A DNA stretch of 64,000 nt. Origin: Candidatus Pandoraea novymonadis. GTDB taxonomy: Bacteria > Pseudomonadota > Gammaproteobacteria > Burkholderiales > Burkholderiaceae. A program made the translations under genes and the position numbers. The DNA is taken from contig NZ_MUHY01000001.1 of NCBI RefSeq assembly GCF_003004665.1, positions 186,001 through 250,000 of the forward strand, given 5' to 3'. Positions 18,449 through 28,469 of the stretch are shown piece after piece. Position 1 is the stretch's first letter, and the number at the start of each line of letters is the position of its first letter. The notes beneath the pieces are model-generated. The model ran no database searches and had not been told where the DNA came from. It saw nothing but the letters and a program-made list of their open reading frames with translations.

Positions 18449-20743
18449 ATGCTTTCGAGGTTCCATAGCTTAAATTTTGACATGACGAATTCTTCGCAGA
18501 TTTCACTCGCAATGGATGAAATATCGGTTACGGCACCATTGCTGGTAACCCTCGATGAAGTGATTTCTTTTGGAGATCTTTTGTGTGGCGATGCTGTATT
18601 GTCGTCAGGCGAGCCTGTGATGGCGCACGCACGCGGCATGTTGTCAATTCTTGATACCTTGCATGTCGATGCTGCTACACATCAAGCCGCTGTGCTATTT
18701 TCCGCATCGGAATTTTTCAATAACACTGAAGATGTGTTGACGAAAAAATTCGGCGTAGAAGTTGCAGGTCTGGTTTTCGACGTGCGTAAGCTGCAGCGAT
18801 TATCTGGCGTAGGTTCGCGTGGCGCAAAGGTCCTGACAAAAAAAAATGGTCGGAATCGAGATGTGGTTTCTGCACGAAAAACGCAAGTGGAAGCACTGCG
18901 TAAAATGTTGTTAGCGTTTCAGGATGTTCGGGTGGTGATGATCCGTTTAGCATCTCGTTTGCAGACCTTGCGTTGGTATGTTGCAGTTAAAAAAGAGCCT
19001 TCTGCTGATGTGTCGCATGAAGTACTCGATATCTACGCACCACTGGCTAATCGTTTGGGTATTTGGCAGTTGAAGTGGGAATTGGAAGATCTAGCGTTTC
19101 GATTTCAGCAACCCTGTACGTACAGACGTATTGCAAAGCTGCTTGATGAAAAGCGAGTTGAACGACAAAGTTTCATTCATGAGGCAGTCGCTCGCCTGCG
19201 AGAAGAACTAGCATGCTCAGAGATCAATGCAGAGGTTTCAGGTCGGCCAAAGCATATTTTTAGCATATGGAAAAAAATGCGTGGGAAGGCGATCGACTTT
19301 GCCGAGTTATATGATGTACATGCGTTCCGAGTGATCGTTGACGATGTTAAAGATTGTTACACTGTCCTGGGGATTATCCACAATCTTTGGCAGCCGATTC
19401 CAAAAGAATTTGATGATTATATCTCGCGTCCAAAACCAAATGGGTATAAGTCACTCCACACCGTAGTGATTGGCGATGATGGTCGAGCGTTTGAGGTTCA
19501 AATTCGAACTCAAGAGATGCATCACTTTGCCGAGTATGGTGTTGCGGCACATTGGCGCTACAAAGAAGAGGGATTCCATGGGTATAGTGGCGATTTCTCA
19601 GCGAATGGAGTCTATGATCAAAAAATTGCATGGTTGCGCCAGTTACTTGCCTGGAAAGATGATGTTTCTGATACGGTTGCTGCTGATACAGCGGCACAGT
19701 CATGGGAACAACTTAAGCATGCGTCAATTGATGATCATATTTATGTACTGACGCCGCAGGCACGTGTTATTTCCTTACCACAAGGTGCGACGCCAATTGA
19801 TTTTGCTTATCATCTTCATTCTGAGTTAGGGCATCGTTGCCGCGGAGCGCGTGTTGATGGTGCGATGGTGCCACTTAATACCCAATTACATAACGGGCAA
19901 ACGGTTGAAATCGTGACTGTTAAGCAAGGAGGTCCATCACGTGACTGGCTTAATACACAGTTGTGTTATTTGCAAAGCTATCGCGCACGTCAGAAAGTTA
20001 GGGCATGGTTCAATGCTATTGACTTGGAAGAGACCATTGCATATGGGCGCACCATGGTTGAAAAAACTTTGCAGAGAGAAGGAAAGACCTCTGTAAATCT
20101 TGAGGATTTAGCTTCACGTTTGGGTTTTAAGTCGCCCGAATCACTTTACGCATCTGTTGCAAAGGAGGAATACAGCCTGCGGCAGGTTGAGCAGGCGTTG
20201 GTAGGTAATGACCCTATATCGGATGTACGTGATGATGCAGTCATTGCTAAGAAGAGTCTGGATACTAGCGTAACTCAAGGCGCCAGCAGCGGTGTATTGG
20301 TGGTGGGTGTTGATGCATTGTTGACGCAGCTAGCCAAATGTTGCCGTCCTGTTCCTCCGGATCGGATTGTGGGTTTTGTGACATGTGGTAAGGGCGTCTC
20401 GATTCACTTAGAGAAGTGTCTGAGTTTTGCTTCGATGCGTAAGCGTGCACCGGAGCGCGTGATTCAGACGACATGGTCGACTGATGTGCTTGAAGGCCGT
20501 GGTAAAGCTACATATCCTGTTGATATTCAGATTGAGGCTATGGATCGACAGGATCTGCTGCGAGATATTTCTGAAGTATTCTCGCGTGAGAAACTTAATG
20601 TTACAGCGGTAAGTACCAAGTCTCATTCTTCCCAGGCGTTTATGCAATTTACAGTTGAGATAGGTGATTCAGGGCAGTTACAACGAGCACTTACCTTGCT
20701 TTCTAACGTTATTGGTGTGGCGTCCGCACGTCGTGGAAAATAG
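18449..20743 (+). CDS. relA: (p)ppGpp synthetase RelA, hydrolase domain degenerate
   Basis: The protein (764 residues from this start) is a long RSH enzyme. The N-terminal HD region has lost its catalytic motif: where SpoT has HDVVED this protein has FSASEFFNN, so it should not hydrolyse ppGpp. The synthetase domain carries EFDD near residue 318, the motif of RelA-type synthetases, followed by PKPNGYKSLHT and FEVQIRTQEMHHFAEYGVAAHW. A TGS domain follows at about 432-490, then a CC-containing zinc-finger region near 630 and a C-terminal ACT domain. Start choice is uncertain: TTG 18401, ATG 18449, 18482 and 18512 are all in frame with no clear ribosome binding site. tRNA-Val lies 64 bases downstream. 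Confidence 0.92.
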   Translation: MLSRFHSLNFDMTNSSQISLAMDEISVTAPLLVTLDEVISFGDLLCGDAVLSSGEPVMAHARGMLSILDTLHVDAATHQAAVLFSASEFFNNTEDVLTKKFGVEVAGLVFDVRKLQRLSGVGSRGAKVLTKKNGRNRDVVSARKTQVEALRKMLLAFQDVRVVMIRLASRLQTLRWYVAVKKEPSADVSHEVLDIYAPLANRLGIWQLKWELEDLAFRFQQPCTYRRIAKLLDEKRVERQSFIHEAVARLREELACSEINAEVSGRPKHIFSIWKKMRGKAIDFAELYDVHAFRVIVDDVKDCYTVLGIIHNLWQPIPKEFDDYISRPKPNGYKSLHTVVIGDDGRAFEVQIRTQEMHHFAEYGVAAHWRYKEEGFHGYSGDFSANGVYDQKIAWLRQLLAWKDDVSDTVAADTAAQSWEQLKHASIDDHIYVLTPQARVISLPQGATPIDFAYHLHSELGHRCRGARVDGAMVPLNTQLHNGQTVEIVTVKQGGPSRDWLNTQLCYLQSYRARQKVRAWFNAIDLEETIAYGRTMVEKTLQREGKTSVNLEDLASRLGFKSPESLYASVAKEEYSLRQVEQALVGNDPISDVRDDAVIAKKSLDTSVTQGASSGVLVVGVDALLTQLAKCCRPVPPDRIVGFVTCGKGVSIHLEKCLSFASMRKRAPERVIQTTWSTDVLEGRGKATYPVDIQIEAMDRQDLLRDISEVFSREKLNVTAVSTKSHSSQAFMQFTVEIGDSGQLQRALTLLSNVIGVASARRGK

Positions 20744-20785
20744 ATGCATTTTAATTTGATGAGCTAGCATTGATTAGTCATTTTT

Positions 20786-20794
20786 TGTTATAAT
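20786..20794 (+). promoter_or_regulatory. Extended -10 promoter of tRNA-Val
   Basis: TGTTATAAT is a perfect extended -10 element (TG, one base, then TATAAT at 20789-20794), 13 bases before the mature tRNA start. There is no good -35 box, which extended -10 promoters can do without. Confidence 0.65.
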
Positions 20795-20807
20795 CCAAAA
20801 ATGTAAG

Positions 20808-20884
20808 AGGCTCGTAGCTCAGCTGGTTAGAGCACCACCTTGACATGGTGGGGGTCGTTGGTTCGAGTCCAATCGAGCCTACCA
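20808..20884 (+). tRNA. tRNA-Val (anticodon GAC)
   Basis: A 77-base cloverleaf with encoded CCA. The acceptor arms AGGCTCG and CGAGCCT pair fully and the discriminator is A. The anticodon arm is CCACC-TTGACAT-GGTGG, giving anticodon GAC. It sits between relA and thrS, as in Burkholderia. Confidence 0.97.
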
Positions 20885-21010
20885 ACGAATTAGATACAAT
20901 ATAATCCATAGAAAATTGGATGAAATGGATAAGGAATAGGTAATGTGATCTCTCTTTTTTGAAAGAAAGTTTACTGTCTGCCTTATTTTTAATATGAGTT
21001 GGTTAAATTT

Positions 21011-21044
21011 AAAACGGCCTCGGCTAATTCCCGAGGCCGTTTTT
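21011..21044 (+). terminator. Rho-independent terminator before thrS
   Basis: ACGGCCTCGG at 21014-21023 pairs perfectly with CCGAGGCCGT at 21031-21040 around a 7-base loop, with A before and T after. It ends the tRNA-Val transcript, or could act as an attenuator in the thrS leader, since it lies only 80 bases before the thrS start. Confidence 0.9.
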
Positions 21045-21123
21045 CGTCGAGTGATAAAAAATCATATAGAGAATCAGCGAACTGTATATATTGCGTGTGA
21101 TTTTTTGGTGTGGGGAGTATGAG

Positions 21124-23040
21124 ATGATTTCGGTACGATTGCCTGATGGTTCAGAGCGCCAGTTCGAAGCACCCTTAACGGTGGCGCAAGTTGCTACATC
21201 GATTGGCAGGAGTTTAGCTAATGCTGCTTTGGCTGGAAAGGTCGATGGTAAATTGGTTGACACCTCTTATTTGATTGATCGTGATATCAATCTTGTGATC
21301 GTGACGGATCGTGATTTGGATGGTCTCGATGTTATTCGTCACTCAACGGCTCACTTGCTCGCATATGCTGTCAAAATGCTATTTCCTGAGGCACAAGTAA
21401 CTATTGGTCCCGTGATTGAAAACGGTTTTTACTACGACTTTTCGTTCCATCGTCCATTTACACTGGAAGATCTTGAAGCTATTGAAAAAAAAATGGAGGA
21501 ACTTGTTAAGAAGGACGAGCCAGTTATTCGTGAAGTTATGAATCGTGGTGATGCTATCAGGCTTTTTCTATCGATGGGAGAAAAATATAAGGCTGAGATT
21601 ATTGAATCGATTCCTTCCGATCAAGAGATTGGTTTATATCGCGAAGGGAGTTTCATTGATTTATGTCGTGGTCCTCATGTGCCATCGACGGGAAAACTCA
21701 AGGTCTTCAAATTGATGAAAGTCGCAGGCGCTTATTGGCGTGGTGACTCAAATAACGAGCAACTCCAACGCATTTATGGTACGGCTTGGGCTAAAAAAGA
21801 AGACCAAGACTCTTATTTACATAGGCAGGTGGAGGCTGAAAAGCGTGATCATCGTAAGATCGGTCGCATGCTTGATTTGTTTCACATGCAAGAGGAAGCT
21901 CCAGGCATGGTATTTTGGCACCCAAAAGGGTGGGTGCTGTGGCAGCAGATTGAACACTATATGCGACGCATCTATTCCGAAAATGGATACCAGGAGGTGA
22001 AAGGCCCACAAATTCTTGATCGTACACTATGGGAAAAGTCAGGTCATTGGGAAAATTATAAAGAAAGCATGTTTACGACGGAGTCGGAGAAGCGCCATTT
22101 TGCAATAAAACCAATGAACTGTCCTGGACACGTACAGATTTTTAATTCATCTCTGCATAGCTATCGTGATTTACCACTGCGTTTCGGTGAGTTTGGTCAA
22201 TGTCATCGAAATGAGCCATCAGGAGCATTGCATGGACTCATGCGTGTCCGTGGTTTTACACAAGATGATGGCCATATTTTCTGTATGGAAGATCAAATTC
22301 TAGATGAGTGTGTCAATTACACGGCACTTTTGCAAGCGGTTTATCGGACTTTTGGTTTTTTCGAGATTATTTATAGAGTTGCTACACGTCCGATGAAACG
22401 CGTCGGATCTGATGATGTTTGGGATAAAGCTGAGTTTGCCCTGATGGAATCATTGCGCCGGTCCGGATGCGATTTTTTGATTGCCGAGGAGGAGGGTGCG
22501 TTTTATGGGCCAAAGATTGAATATACGCTTAAGGATGCGTTGGGGCGAGAGTGGCAATGCGGAACGATGCAGGTTGATTTTTCTATGCCGGAGCGGTTGG
22601 GTGCGGAGTATGTGGCTGAGGATAACAGCCGAAAACGACCTGTGATGTTGCATAGGGCTATCTTGGGATCTCTTGAGCGTTTTATTGCTATTTTGATCGA
22701 GCACTATGCTGGGGCATTTCCTTTATGGCTTGCACCGGAACAAGTGCTTGTGCTTAATATTGCTGAAGGTCAGGCAGATTATGCGCTTGCTATTGCTCAA
22801 AGATTAAAAAAAGAAGGATTTAGGGCACGGGCAGATTTGCGCAACGAGAAAATTAGCTATAAAATAAGGGAGCATACTCTCCAAAAAATACCCTACATGT
22901 TAATTGTGGGGGATCAGGAACGTGATGCAAATATGGTGGCCGTGCGTGCCCGTGGTGGTGTGGATTTGGGTATTATGTCCCTTGATGCATTATGCGCGGA
23001 ACTTACGAAGGAGTGCTCTTTCAGTATCCATGTTCAGTGA
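21124..23040 (+). CDS. thrS: Threonine--tRNA ligase
   Basis: The 638-residue class II synthetase charges tRNA-Thr. In order: a TGS domain (about 1-62), the editing domain with [16 protein letters not shown] (about 75-90) and the conserved C/H set near [12 protein letters not shown], the catalytic core with [10 protein letters not shown] near residue 330 (zinc cysteine), [26 protein letters not shown], and the C-terminal anticodon-binding domain from about 535. The frame opens at TTG 21091, but the ATG at 21124 gives the standard [10 protein letters not shown] start and has GGGGAG at 21112-21117. It heads the thrS-infC-rpmI-rplT-pheS-pheT cluster; infC follows after 37 bases. Confidence 0.97.
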   Translation: MISVRLPDGSERQFEAPLTVAQVATSIGRSLANAALAGKVDGKLVDTSYLIDRDINLVIVTDRDLDGLDVIRHSTAHLLAYAVKMLFPEAQVTIGPVIENGFYYDFSFHRPFTLEDLEAIEKKMEELVKKDEPVIREVMNRGDAIRLFLSMGEKYKAEIIESIPSDQEIGLYREGSFIDLCRGPHVPSTGKLKVFKLMKVAGAYWRGDSNNEQLQRIYGTAWAKKEDQDSYLHRQVEAEKRDHRKIGRMLDLFHMQEEAPGMVFWHPKGWVLWQQIEHYMRRIYSENGYQEVKGPQILDRTLWEKSGHWENYKESMFTTESEKRHFAIKPMNCPGHVQIFNSSLHSYRDLPLRFGEFGQCHRNEPSGALHGLMRVRGFTQDDGHIFCMEDQILDECVNYTALLQAVYRTFGFFEIIYRVATRPMKRVGSDDVWDKAEFALMESLRRSGCDFLIAEEEGAFYGPKIEYTLKDALGREWQCGTMQVDFSMPERLGAEYVAEDNSRKRPVMLHRAILGSLERFIAILIEHYAGAFPLWLAPEQVLVLNIAEGQADYALAIAQRLKKEGFRARADLRNEKISYKIREHTLQKIPYMLIVGDQERDANMVAVRARGGVDLGIMSLDALCAELTKECSFSIHVQ

Positions 23041-23077
23041 GCACGGCTTAATTTTTTATTTTTTGAGGATGAGAAAC

Positions 23078-23605
23078 ATCGCTACCGAGAAGTCGCATCG
23101 CATCAATGGCGAAATTAATGTGTCGGAGGTGCGTCTAGTTGGAGTTGACGGTGAGCCGATCGGCATTGTGAAATTGTCTGAGGCTTTATTGATGTCAGAG
23201 GAAGCTGACGTCGATTTGGTCGAAATTGCTCCTCATGGACAGCCGCCAGTCTGTCGACTGATGGATTACGGTAAGTTCAAATACCAGGAGCAGAAAAAGG
23301 CACACGCTGCCAAGCTTAAGCAGAAGGTTGTGCTTATCAAGGAAGTTAAATTTCGGCCAGGCACTGACGATGGAGATTACAATGTTAAGTTACGGAGTCT
23401 GAAACGTTTTTTGGTGGATGACGGTGACAAAACGAAAATTACATTGCGTTTCCGTGGACGGGAGATGGCACACCAAGAGATTGGTATGCGCGTCATCGAG
23501 CGCTTGAAGGCTGATTTGGAGGAAATTGCTCAGATTGAGCAGATGCCGAAAATGGAAGGCCGTCACATGGTTATGGTGCTCGCCCCAAAGAAAAGTAAGC
23601 AGTAG
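23078..23605 (+). CDS. infC: Translation initiation factor IF-3, probable ATC start
   Basis: The 175-residue factor stops premature 50S joining and proofreads initiator tRNA and start codon. The N-domain ([31 protein letters not shown]) and C-domain ([29 protein letters not shown], then [21 protein letters not shown]) are intact. Homologues begin at the residues encoded ATC-GCT-ACC-GAG-AAG, and the Shine-Dalgarno GAGG at 23065-23068 is nine bases before that ATC at 23078. The in-frame ATG at 23069 touches the GAGG and has no room for normal initiation. IF-3 rejects non-standard start codons, so an ATC start allows it to repress its own translation, as known for AUU in E. coli. Confidence 0.93.
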   Translation: MATEKSHRINGEINVSEVRLVGVDGEPIGIVKLSEALLMSEEADVDLVEIAPHGQPPVCRLMDYGKFKYQEQKKAHAAKLKQKVVLIKEVKFRPGTDDGDYNVKLRSLKRFLVDDGDKTKITLRFRGREMAHQEIGMRVIERLKADLEEIAQIEQMPKMEGRHMVMVLAPKKSKQ

Positions 23606-23724
23606 TTCTTTGGTGGTCCTTGGTGTACTTATTATTTTGCTAGGGACCACTTTGCATTGGCAAGACCTCGTCCGTAGAAAATATCAGAAATGAATCTTCA
23701 TCTTGGATAGGTTCTGATACCAAG

Positions 23725-23776
23725 TGAACACAGGTTTTGGAAGGTACATAAATTTTGTGTAACACCTGTTTGTTCA
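23725..23776 (+). promoter_or_regulatory. Hairpin in the infC-rpmI spacer, candidate L20 autoregulation site
   Basis: TGAACACAGGT at 23725-23735 pairs with ACCTGTTTGTTCA at about 23764-23776 with a 2-base bulge, ending 11 bases before the rpmI ribosome binding site. A second pair of arms, GTGGTCC (23613-23619) and GGACCAC (23644-23650), precedes it. In other bacteria L20 represses the rpmI-rplT message by binding this leader. The role here is inferred from position only. Confidence 0.35.
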
Positions 23777-23797
23777 TATATAAGAATGGAGTTTTTT

Positions 23798-23995
23798 GTG
23801 CCAAAGATGAAAACCAAGAGCAGTGCAAAGAAGCGGTTTCGCATGCGTCCTGGTGGTACCATTAAGCGTGCTCAGGCCTTCAAACGTCATATTTTGACCA
23901 AGAAGACTACTAAGAATAAGCGTCACTTGCGTGGTTCTGTAGGTGTCCATGATTCGGATTTGAATGCTGTTCGGGCAATGTTGCCCTTTGCTTAA
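23798..23995 (+). CDS. rpmI: 50S ribosomal protein L35
   Basis: The 65-residue basic protein of the large subunit reads [20 protein letters not shown] at its start and ends in [11 protein letters not shown], the normal L35 pattern. The start codon is GTG at 23798, with GGAG at 23788-23791 six bases upstream. An ATG four codons earlier (23786) lies before this Shine-Dalgarno and would give a non-family N-terminus. The rplT gene follows after 23 bases. Confidence 0.95.
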   Translation: MPKMKTKSSAKKRFRMRPGGTIKRAQAFKRHILTKKTTKNKRHLRGSVGVHDSDLNAVRAMLPFA

Positions 23996-24018
23996 ACCCC
24001 GACTTTTAGGAGAAAAAT

Positions 24019-24378
24019 ATGTCTCGAGTCAAACGTGGGGTCACTGCGAGGGCCCGTCATAAGAAAGTTATTGATGCTGCGAAGGGTTTTCGCGGTCGTC
24101 GGAATAATGTCTTTCGTATTGCTAAGCAGGCAGTTATGCGCGCTGGGCAATATGCCTATCGCGATCGTCGTAATAAGAAGCGTGTGTTTCGTGCTTTGTG
24201 GATTGCCCGTATTAATGCGGGTGTGCGTCAGCACGATATGACCTACAGTGTATTTATTTCTGGGCTGAAGAAAGCTTCGATTGAGTTGGACCGCAAGGTG
24301 TTGTCAGATATGGCTATCAACGACAAGCCGGCGTTTGCCGAGATTGTTGCTCAGGCGAAAGCAGCCGTTGCCGTATAA
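24019..24378 (+). CDS. rplT: 50S ribosomal protein L20
   Basis: The 119-residue protein binds 23S rRNA early in large-subunit assembly. The N-terminal basic extension ([28 protein letters not shown]) and the globular part ([37 protein letters not shown]) match the family. AGGAG at 24008-24012 is the ribosome binding site. In several bacteria L20 also represses its own operon. Confidence 0.97.
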   Translation: MSRVKRGVTARARHKKVIDAAKGFRGRRNNVFRIAKQAVMRAGQYAYRDRRNKKRVFRALWIARINAGVRQHDMTYSVFISGLKKASIELDRKVLSDMAINDKPAFAEIVAQAKAAVAV

Positions 24379-24413
24379 GATTACACTTTAACGTCGTGAG
24401 CGACAATCGTTAG

Positions 24414-24447
24414 CAAGGGGGCTCTTATTGAGCTCCCTTTTGTTTTT
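24414..24447 (+). terminator. Terminator or attenuator hairpin between rplT and pheS
   Basis: AAGGGGGCTC pairs with GAGCTCCCTT (one G-T pair) around a 5-base loop, followed by TTGTTTTTT. It lies 36 bases after rplT and about 50 before pheS. In E. coli the pheST operon is controlled by attenuation with a Phe-rich leader peptide; I found no such peptide here, so simple partial termination is more likely. Confidence 0.8.
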
Positions 24448-24495
24448 TAGCTTGTTTTTGTGGTGTTTTATCTGAAAAATTTGAACCAGTAGCTT

Positions 24496-25509
24496 ATGGA
24501 TCTGGAACTTATTGTCTGCGAAGCAAAGCATGCATTTTCTGCTGCTTCTGACATTGCTGCCCTGGAAAATGAAAAGGCACGTTTTCTTGGAAAGACAGGA
24601 AAACTGACTAAATTTCTTAAAGGAATTGGCCAGTTGGATCCTGACATGCGTAAGAAGGAAGGCGCTGCAATTAACGTTGCTAAACATCAGATTGATATGG
24701 CTCTTCAGGAGCGTCGTCAGGTATTGAGTGATGCTCTTTTGGATGCCCGGCTTGCTACTGAAATTATTGATGTCACGTTACCTGGCCGTGGCATGGGAAA
24801 TGGTACTTTGCATCCTGTTCTTAAAACCTGGGAGCGTGTGGAATACATTTTCCGCTCGATTGGTTTTGATGTTGCTGATGGTCCCGAGATTGAATCTGAA
24901 TGGTTTAATTTTACCGCTTTGAATAGTCCAGAGAATCACCCAGCGCGATCGATGCAAGATACTTTTTATATTGAAGGAAATGACGATACTGGCAAGCCAT
25001 TGTTGCTTCGTACGCATACGAGCCCGATGCAAGTTCGATATGCATATATGAAAAAACCACCGATAAAATTGATTGCTCCGGGTCGTACATATCGTGTTGA
25101 CTTCGATGCTACACATTCACCAATGTTTCATCAGATAGAAGGTTTGTGGATTGCGGATGATGTTAGTTTTTCTGATCTCAAAGGTATTTACACCGATTTT
25201 TTGAGGAAGTTTTTTGAGAACGATGATATTCAGGTGCGATTTCGTCCTTCGTACTTCCCATTTACAGAACCTTCGGCCGAAATTGATATGTATTTTCAAA
25301 CAGGCAAGAATGCGGGTAAGTGGCTAGAGATTTCTGGTGCAGGCCAAGTGCATCCAACCGTTTTACGGAATATGGGGCTTGATCCGGAGTGTCATGTCGG
25401 TTTTGCGTTTGGTTCTGGTCTTGAACGATTAACGATGTTGCGTTATGGGGTTGAAGATCTTCGTCTATTTTATGAGAACGATCTACGCTTCTTGCGCCAA
25501 TTTATGTAG
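24496..25509 (+). CDS. pheS: Phenylalanine--tRNA ligase alpha subunit
   Basis: The 337-residue subunit carries the class II catalytic core of the alpha2-beta2 enzyme. An N-terminal coiled coil that binds tRNA spans about residues 1-90. The catalytic part contains [19 protein letters not shown], motif 2 ([20 protein letters not shown]) and motif 3 ([18 protein letters not shown]). [12 protein letters not shown] is a substrate-binding stretch. Length is normal. pheT follows after 84 bases. The ribosome binding site is weak. Confidence 0.96.
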   Translation: MDLELIVCEAKHAFSAASDIAALENEKARFLGKTGKLTKFLKGIGQLDPDMRKKEGAAINVAKHQIDMALQERRQVLSDALLDARLATEIIDVTLPGRGMGNGTLHPVLKTWERVEYIFRSIGFDVADGPEIESEWFNFTALNSPENHPARSMQDTFYIEGNDDTGKPLLLRTHTSPMQVRYAYMKKPPIKLIAPGRTYRVDFDATHSPMFHQIEGLWIADDVSFSDLKGIYTDFLRKFFENDDIQVRFRPSYFPFTEPSAEIDMYFQTGKNAGKWLEISGAGQVHPTVLRNMGLDPECHVGFAFGSGLERLTMLRYGVEDLRLFYENDLRFLRQFM

Positions 25510-25593
25510 TCTATTTTGCGAATTTGGTATTTTTTTGGACCATGCCATGGTCCAAAACTAGTGCTGAACTTTTTATTTTGAGCGACTTGATCA

Positions 25594-28047
25594 ATGCAAT
25601 TTCCTGAATCGTGGCTGCGTACCCTGGTTGATCCAGATATTACAACAGACGGGTTGGCACAGGCCTTAACAATGTCTGGTCTCGAAGTAGAGGAAACGTT
25701 TCCGGTTGCGCCCCTCTTTTCCGGCGTTGTGGTGGCGAAACTACTCGAGGTTGCGAAGCATCCAAATTCAGATCATTTAAATGTTTGCCAGGTTGATGTT
25801 GGTATTGGTGTACCGTTGACGATTATTTGTGGCGCGACAAATGTTGCTGTTGGTATCAAGGTGCCAGCTGCCATGGTTGGTGCAAAATTGCCACCGTCCC
25901 AAATAGGAGGAACTCCTTTTTTTATTAAACTTCGTAAGTTGCGTGGCGTTGAAAGTAGAGGAATGCTTTGCTCTGCAGGTGAGCTCAATCTATCTAGTGA
26001 TCGAGATGGCTTAATGATTCTCGCAGAAGACGCACCCATTGGGGTTGATATTCGAGAATATCTCAATCTTGATGATACTTGTTTTAGGATTAAACTAACG
26101 CCTAATAAGGCGGATTGTCTATCGTTACTCGGACTTGCTCGTGAAGTTGCAGCAATTACAGGGACAACTTTGCATGATTTACCTTGGGGAGATGCGCAAC
26201 CGACGGTTATTACTGATATCTTGCCTGTACGTATCAGTGCCATAGAAGGGTGTGGTCGTTTTGGCGGACGTATTATCCGTGATATAAATGTCTCTGTGCC
26301 TACACCGCGTTGGATGATTGAGCGACTTGAACGTGCAGGTCAGCGCAGCATTTCAGTACTCGTCGATATCACTAATTATGTGATGCTTGAATTGGGACAG
26401 CCCTTGCATGTCTATGATTTGGACTTATTACAAGGAGATATTGATGTTCGTTTTGGGCGAAAAGGTGAAATGCTGAAACTGCTTAACGAACAGATCGTCA
26501 TGCTTGATTCATCTGTATTAGTTGTAGCTGATGCAAGTGGTCCGATTAGCCTCGCAGGTATTATGGGAGGCGAATCTACGAGCGTGAGTTTGGAAACCCA
26601 GCATATCTTTTTAGAGGGCGCATTCTTCTATCGTGAAGCGATCCAAGGTCGTTCCCGAAAATTTAATTTCACGAGTGAGGCCTCACATCGTTTTGAACGT
26701 GGTGTTGACTTCGAAATGAATGTTCGTGCACTTGAACGTGCTACTCAGCTCATTATTGAAATTTGCGGAGGACAGTCTGGACCCCTCGTAGATCAGATTG
26801 TAAAATTACCGCAACGTCGTGCTGTTAAAATGCGTGTTGCTCGTGCTATCAAAATTCTTGGTATGCATGTGAGCGAAACTGAAATAGCATCAATCTTTTC
26901 GCGTCTTGGGCTGCTATTTGTAGTGCAGGATGGTGTTTTCGAAGTTACGCCTCCATCACATCGTTTTGACATCGAAATTGAAGAAGATCTGATTGAGGAA
27001 GTCGCGCGTATTTACGGATTTGATCGAATTCCTGCAAATTTGCCGATGGCTTCTGGCGAGATGCGCTCGATTCAAGAAGGACAACGTTCGATGCATATAC
27101 TTCGTCATGCAGTGGCAGCGCGTGATTATCAGGAGACTTTGAATTTCAGTTTTGTCGATGCTGAATTGGAAGCTCATCTGGCTGGAAATGTAAATCCGAT
27201 TCGTTTGCAGAATCCGATTGCTAGTCATCTTGCTGTAATGCGATCAACATTGATTGGAAGCTTGTTGAATGTGGTACGTTATAATTTGAATCGTAAGGCT
27301 TCTCGAGTGCGTCTTTTCGAAATCGCTCGTACGTACCATCAGCATGATGCGGCAATTCCAGGCGAGTTAGCCCTCGATCGGTATCATCAACCGTTGACGT
27401 TGGCAGCGTTGGCATATGGTCCAGTGTTAGAAGAGCAGTGGGGTATTTCGACACGCCAAGTTGATTTCTTCGATGTTAAGGGTGATCTGGAAGCGTTGCT
27501 TTGCCCGCGTGTGGCGCGTTTTGTTAGCGAGACGCATATTGCATTCCATCCCGGACGTAGTGCCGCCATTGAAATTGACGGCCGTCGTGTTGGTTGGATC
27601 GGCGAGTTGCATCCGCGTTGGCAGCAGAAGTATGATTTTCCACATGCTCCGGTGCTATTTGAAATTGTGGCTGATGCTTTGTTTGTGCGTGATGTGCCAA
27701 GTTATCATGATATATCGAAGTTTCCACCGGTTACCCGTGACATTGCGCTTGTAGTGCCACAGGAACAGGCGGTGCAACCAATCATCGATACCATGTTGGA
27801 TGCGCAGATAAGCAATCCTGATTGTCGTTTTGTAGAGACGGTTGTGTTGTTCGATGAGTTCCGTCCAAAGGGTGATAGTATGTTGCGTGCTGCCGTGGGG
27901 TTAAATGCACAAGATAAAAGTCTCGGATTTCGTATTACTTTGCAAGACTCACAAGGAACCTTGAAGGATGAGACTATTGAGCGGGCTATTGCCGGGTTAC
28001 TACGGCCAGTTTTTAAAGTTTTCCGAGCACAACTGCGTAGTAAGTAA
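25594..28047 (+). CDS. pheT: Phenylalanine--tRNA ligase beta subunit
   Basis: The 817-residue subunit binds and edits tRNA-Phe. In order: an N-terminal part with the EMAP-like tRNA-binding OB fold (about 40-150, with [15 protein letters not shown]), the B3/B4 editing domain (about 205-380), the B5 domain (about 400-475, with [32 protein letters not shown] at its end), a catalytic-like core, and the C-terminal ferredoxin-fold anticodon-binding domain (about 720-815). All parts are present. In Burkholderia ihfA follows; here 422 bases of spacer lead to prfB. Confidence 0.96.
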   Translation: MQFPESWLRTLVDPDITTDGLAQALTMSGLEVEETFPVAPLFSGVVVAKLLEVAKHPNSDHLNVCQVDVGIGVPLTIICGATNVAVGIKVPAAMVGAKLPPSQIGGTPFFIKLRKLRGVESRGMLCSAGELNLSSDRDGLMILAEDAPIGVDIREYLNLDDTCFRIKLTPNKADCLSLLGLAREVAAITGTTLHDLPWGDAQPTVITDILPVRISAIEGCGRFGGRIIRDINVSVPTPRWMIERLERAGQRSISVLVDITNYVMLELGQPLHVYDLDLLQGDIDVRFGRKGEMLKLLNEQIVMLDSSVLVVADASGPISLAGIMGGESTSVSLETQHIFLEGAFFYREAIQGRSRKFNFTSEASHRFERGVDFEMNVRALERATQLIIEICGGQSGPLVDQIVKLPQRRAVKMRVARAIKILGMHVSETEIASIFSRLGLLFVVQDGVFEVTPPSHRFDIEIEEDLIEEVARIYGFDRIPANLPMASGEMRSIQEGQRSMHILRHAVAARDYQETLNFSFVDAELEAHLAGNVNPIRLQNPIASHLAVMRSTLIGSLLNVVRYNLNRKASRVRLFEIARTYHQHDAAIPGELALDRYHQPLTLAALAYGPVLEEQWGISTRQVDFFDVKGDLEALLCPRVARFVSETHIAFHPGRSAAIEIDGRRVGWIGELHPRWQQKYDFPHAPVLFEIVADALFVRDVPSYHDISKFPPVTRDIALVVPQEQAVQPIIDTMLDAQISNPDCRFVETVVLFDEFRPKGDSMLRAAVGLNAQDKSLGFRITLQDSQGTLKDETIERAIAGLLRPVFKVFRAQLRSK

Positions 28048-28267
28048 ATTGTGTTGTTGAGAGGGAACTCTATTTTGCGAAGTGGGGTAATCCTCATAAT
28101 CGTGTACTGATTGTCATAAAATTTGAAATCTGGCGTGAACCTTAAATTCAGAAGGTAATTTCTAATTATGAGTCTAACAATAGATATTATTTCGTTAGGC
28201 TTGGGTTGTATGGGTGGTTTTTTTAAGTGTCGCTTTGATTTTAATATATAGAACGTGGCACACTTAG

Positions 28268-28294
28268 ATCAATCTATATTGATAGATTGTTTTG
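28268..28294 (+). terminator. Weak hairpin terminator candidate after pheT
   Basis: CAATCTAT (28270-28277) and ATAGATTG (28282-28289) form an 8-bp stem with a 4-base loop, followed by TTTT. The stem is AT-rich, so strength is doubtful. Confidence 0.4.
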
Positions 28295-28425
28295 TAGCTT
28301 TCTGTCCGTCGAGCTCATTTCAAAAATGAATCAATTCCGAATATTTTCCTGTCGGAAACGAAATTCCCGTAAAAATCATTGCGACAAGTTTTTAATAATC
28401 CTTTTATTTAGGCTTTCCTATCAGA

Positions 28426-28431
28426 TATAAT
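28426..28431 (+). promoter_or_regulatory. Candidate -10 box for prfB
   Basis: A perfect TATAAT lies 38 bases before the prfB ATG. The -35 region at the right distance is poor (TTTATT). In AT-rich DNA this could be chance. Confidence 0.35.
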
Positions 28432-28469
28432 CCGGCGTTGATTATACTGGGCATAATTTCACGAATTTT

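Larger units (their letters stand above)
28048..28469. other. Spacer between pheT and prfB; ihfA not found
   Basis: These 422 AT-rich bases have no coding frame that I recognise. ihfA, the usual gene after pheT in many proteobacteria, is absent. A small hairpin CAATCTAT-ATTG-ATAGATTG at 28270-28289 followed by TTTT could end the pheT transcript. A TATAAT at 28426-28431 may be the prfB -10 box. Confidence 0.6.

Noticed and set aside
21091-21123. TTG start of thrS
   Set aside because: The ATG at 21124 has a good Shine-Dalgarno and gives the standard TGS-domain start.
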